This document shows positions 63,395-64,000 of a stretch of DNA of 64,000 bases, in pieces (positions within the stretch are counted from its first letter, which is position 1; the number at the start of each line of letters is the position of its first letter). The notes beneath the pieces are model-generated. The model saw only the letters and a program-made list of their open reading frames with translations. It had not been told where the DNA came from and made no database searches. This DNA is from an uncultured Bacteroides sp. (lineage in GTDB: Bacteria; Bacteroidota; Bacteroidia; Bacteroidales; Bacteroidaceae). A program made the translations under genes and the position numbers. Location of the stretch: NCBI GenBank assembly GCA_900544075.1, contig UQTJ01000002.1:124001-188000 (forward strand), given 5' to 3'.

Positions 63395-63463
63395 CCCTAA
63401 AAAAACAAGTTTCCCCTAAATTTAAACCAATGTTATCCCTAAACAATCTTTATTAGCCCCAAA
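63395..63463. repeat. Four spaced CCCTAAA-like words behind the MFS gene
   Basis: CCCTAAA-type words start at 63395, 63414, 63437 and 63457 (the last is CCCCAAA), spaced 19, 23 and 20 bases, about two helical turns. On the minus strand they read TTTAGGG. They fill the gap between the MFS stop and the long inverted repeat. Confidence 0.55.
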
Positions 63464-63472
63464 CAAAAAAAA

Positions 63473-64000
63473 TTACTTAACCAATTCTTTTTCAAGTTCC
63501 TCCAACGATTTTCCCTTAGTTTCAGGAATACGGCGAAGCACAAATATGAAACCGCAGAAACAGATTACTGCATAAAGCATAAATGTTCCTCCTGTACCAA
63601 GACCAGAATTCAGGAACGGGAATGTGTAAGTAAGCAGGAACGATGCTATCCATAATGCTGCTGTACATACTGCCATTGCTACACCACGCACCTTGTTCGG
63701 GAATATTTCAGAAAGCAATACCCAAGTGACAGGTCCCAACGACATGGCATAGAAACCTATGGCAAGAACTACGAATATAATCATTATAAATCCTTTGAAC
63801 TCAAAGAAATAGCTCAGTCCTAAAAGAGTATAGATACCTGCCAGACCTATAGAACCTATCATCATCAGAGTCTTGCGTCCCAAACGGTCTACAGTATAGA
63901 TTGCAACAAATGTAAATACTAAATTGGCTATACCGGTCACCACTATATTCATCAGAACGTCTGATATACCGTAACCTGCAGCCTGGAATATTTCCTGGGC
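63473..64000 (-). CDS. MFS sugar porter (XylE/GalP-like), 5' end outside window
   Basis: C-terminal part of a sugar/proton symporter of the major facilitator superfamily. The frame is open to the window edge (AQEIFQAAGYGISDVL before the first internal ATG at 63952), so the start lies beyond base 64000. About 176 residues are visible, including the loop motif DRLGRKTLM, GPVTWVLLSEIFPNKVRG and the sugar-porter signature PETKGKSLEELE at the end, with about six membrane segments. Substrates of this subfamily are monosaccharides such as xylose, arabinose, glucose or galactose. Closeness to the PUL would suit galactose uptake, which is inference. Confidence 0.92.
   Translation of the reverse strand, partial: AQEIFQAAGYGISDVLMNIVVTGIANLVFTFVAIYTVDRLGRKTLMMIGSIGLAGIYTLLGLSYFFEFKGFIMIIFVVLAIGFYAMSLGPVTWVLLSEIFPNKVRGVAMAVCTAALWIASFLLTYTFPFLNSGLGTGGTFMLYAVICFCGFIFVLRRIPETKGKSLEELEKELVK

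Noticed and set aside
63395..63463. G-quadruplex on the minus strand
   Set aside because: Four G tracts exist but are separated by about 15-20 bases, too far apart for a stable quadruplex.

Overview
The window looks like a chromosome segment of a Bacteroides/Phocaeicola-type gut bacterium (order Bacteroidales). The evidence is tandem SusC/SusD pairs, a System II cytochrome c assembly pair, a subclass A2 (CfxA/CblA-like) beta-lactamase, Bacteroidetes lipoprotein signals, AT-rich intergenic DNA, and several promoters of the Bacteroides form TTG-N18-20-TAnnTTTG. The species cannot be settled from the sequence alone. No rRNA, tRNA, insertion sequence, integrase or CRISPR array was seen, and no gene-free stretch exceeds 300 bases.

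Bases 1-6,900 (+ strand): the 3' part of pheT, yebC, a small TSCPD protein, then a respiratory block of ResB-like and CcsA-type cytochrome c assembly proteins followed by a tri-haem cytochrome c peroxidase. Bases 6,900-16,500 (- strand): a lipocalin-like/MliC-like lipoprotein, a class A beta-lactamase, a DUF1349 protein, a sugar O-acetyltransferase, a DUF418 membrane protein, a K+/H+ antiporter, ybaK and uvrA. Bases 16,500-29,990 hold mostly housekeeping genes: a LysM/PBP1-like fusion with an outer-membrane barrel, xth, dgkA with a PAP2 phosphatase, a PBP1A operon carrying a degenerate LytM-like protein and a gluzincin peptidase, pyrBI, a flavin reductase, a barrel protein, glyA and an OmpA-family lipoprotein.

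Bases 30,000-59,105 (- strand) look accessory. At the left edge is a three-gene overlapping cassette (DUF3791, DUF3990 ADP-ribosyltransferase-like, and a 73-residue protein) that resembles a toxin-antitoxin unit. The rest is a polysaccharide utilisation locus (PUL) of about 28 kb, read right to left. Its order is promoter with an operator-like inverted repeat, frameshifted lipoprotein pseudogene, SusC1, SusD1, SusC2, SusD2, GH43-like, binding-module protein, WGDG lipoprotein A, GH16 with the same modules, WGDG lipoprotein B, GalM, sulfatase, GH2, SASA esterase, four more sulfatases, and a strong terminator at 31,095-31,142. GH16 (endo), GH43 resembling exo-beta-1,3-galactanases, GH2 beta-galactosidase, galactose mutarotase and five sulfatases together suggest a heavily sulfated, possibly O-acetylated beta-galactan as substrate. 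This is inference. The repeated two-gene unit (binding module plus WGDG lipoprotein) is the least explained part and the best candidate for something undescribed.

Bases 59,135-64,000 (- strand): a DUF5107-TPR protein, an SGNH-like protein with altered catalytic residues, and the C-terminal part of an MFS sugar porter that runs off the window. They probably form a second sugar-uptake unit next to the PUL.
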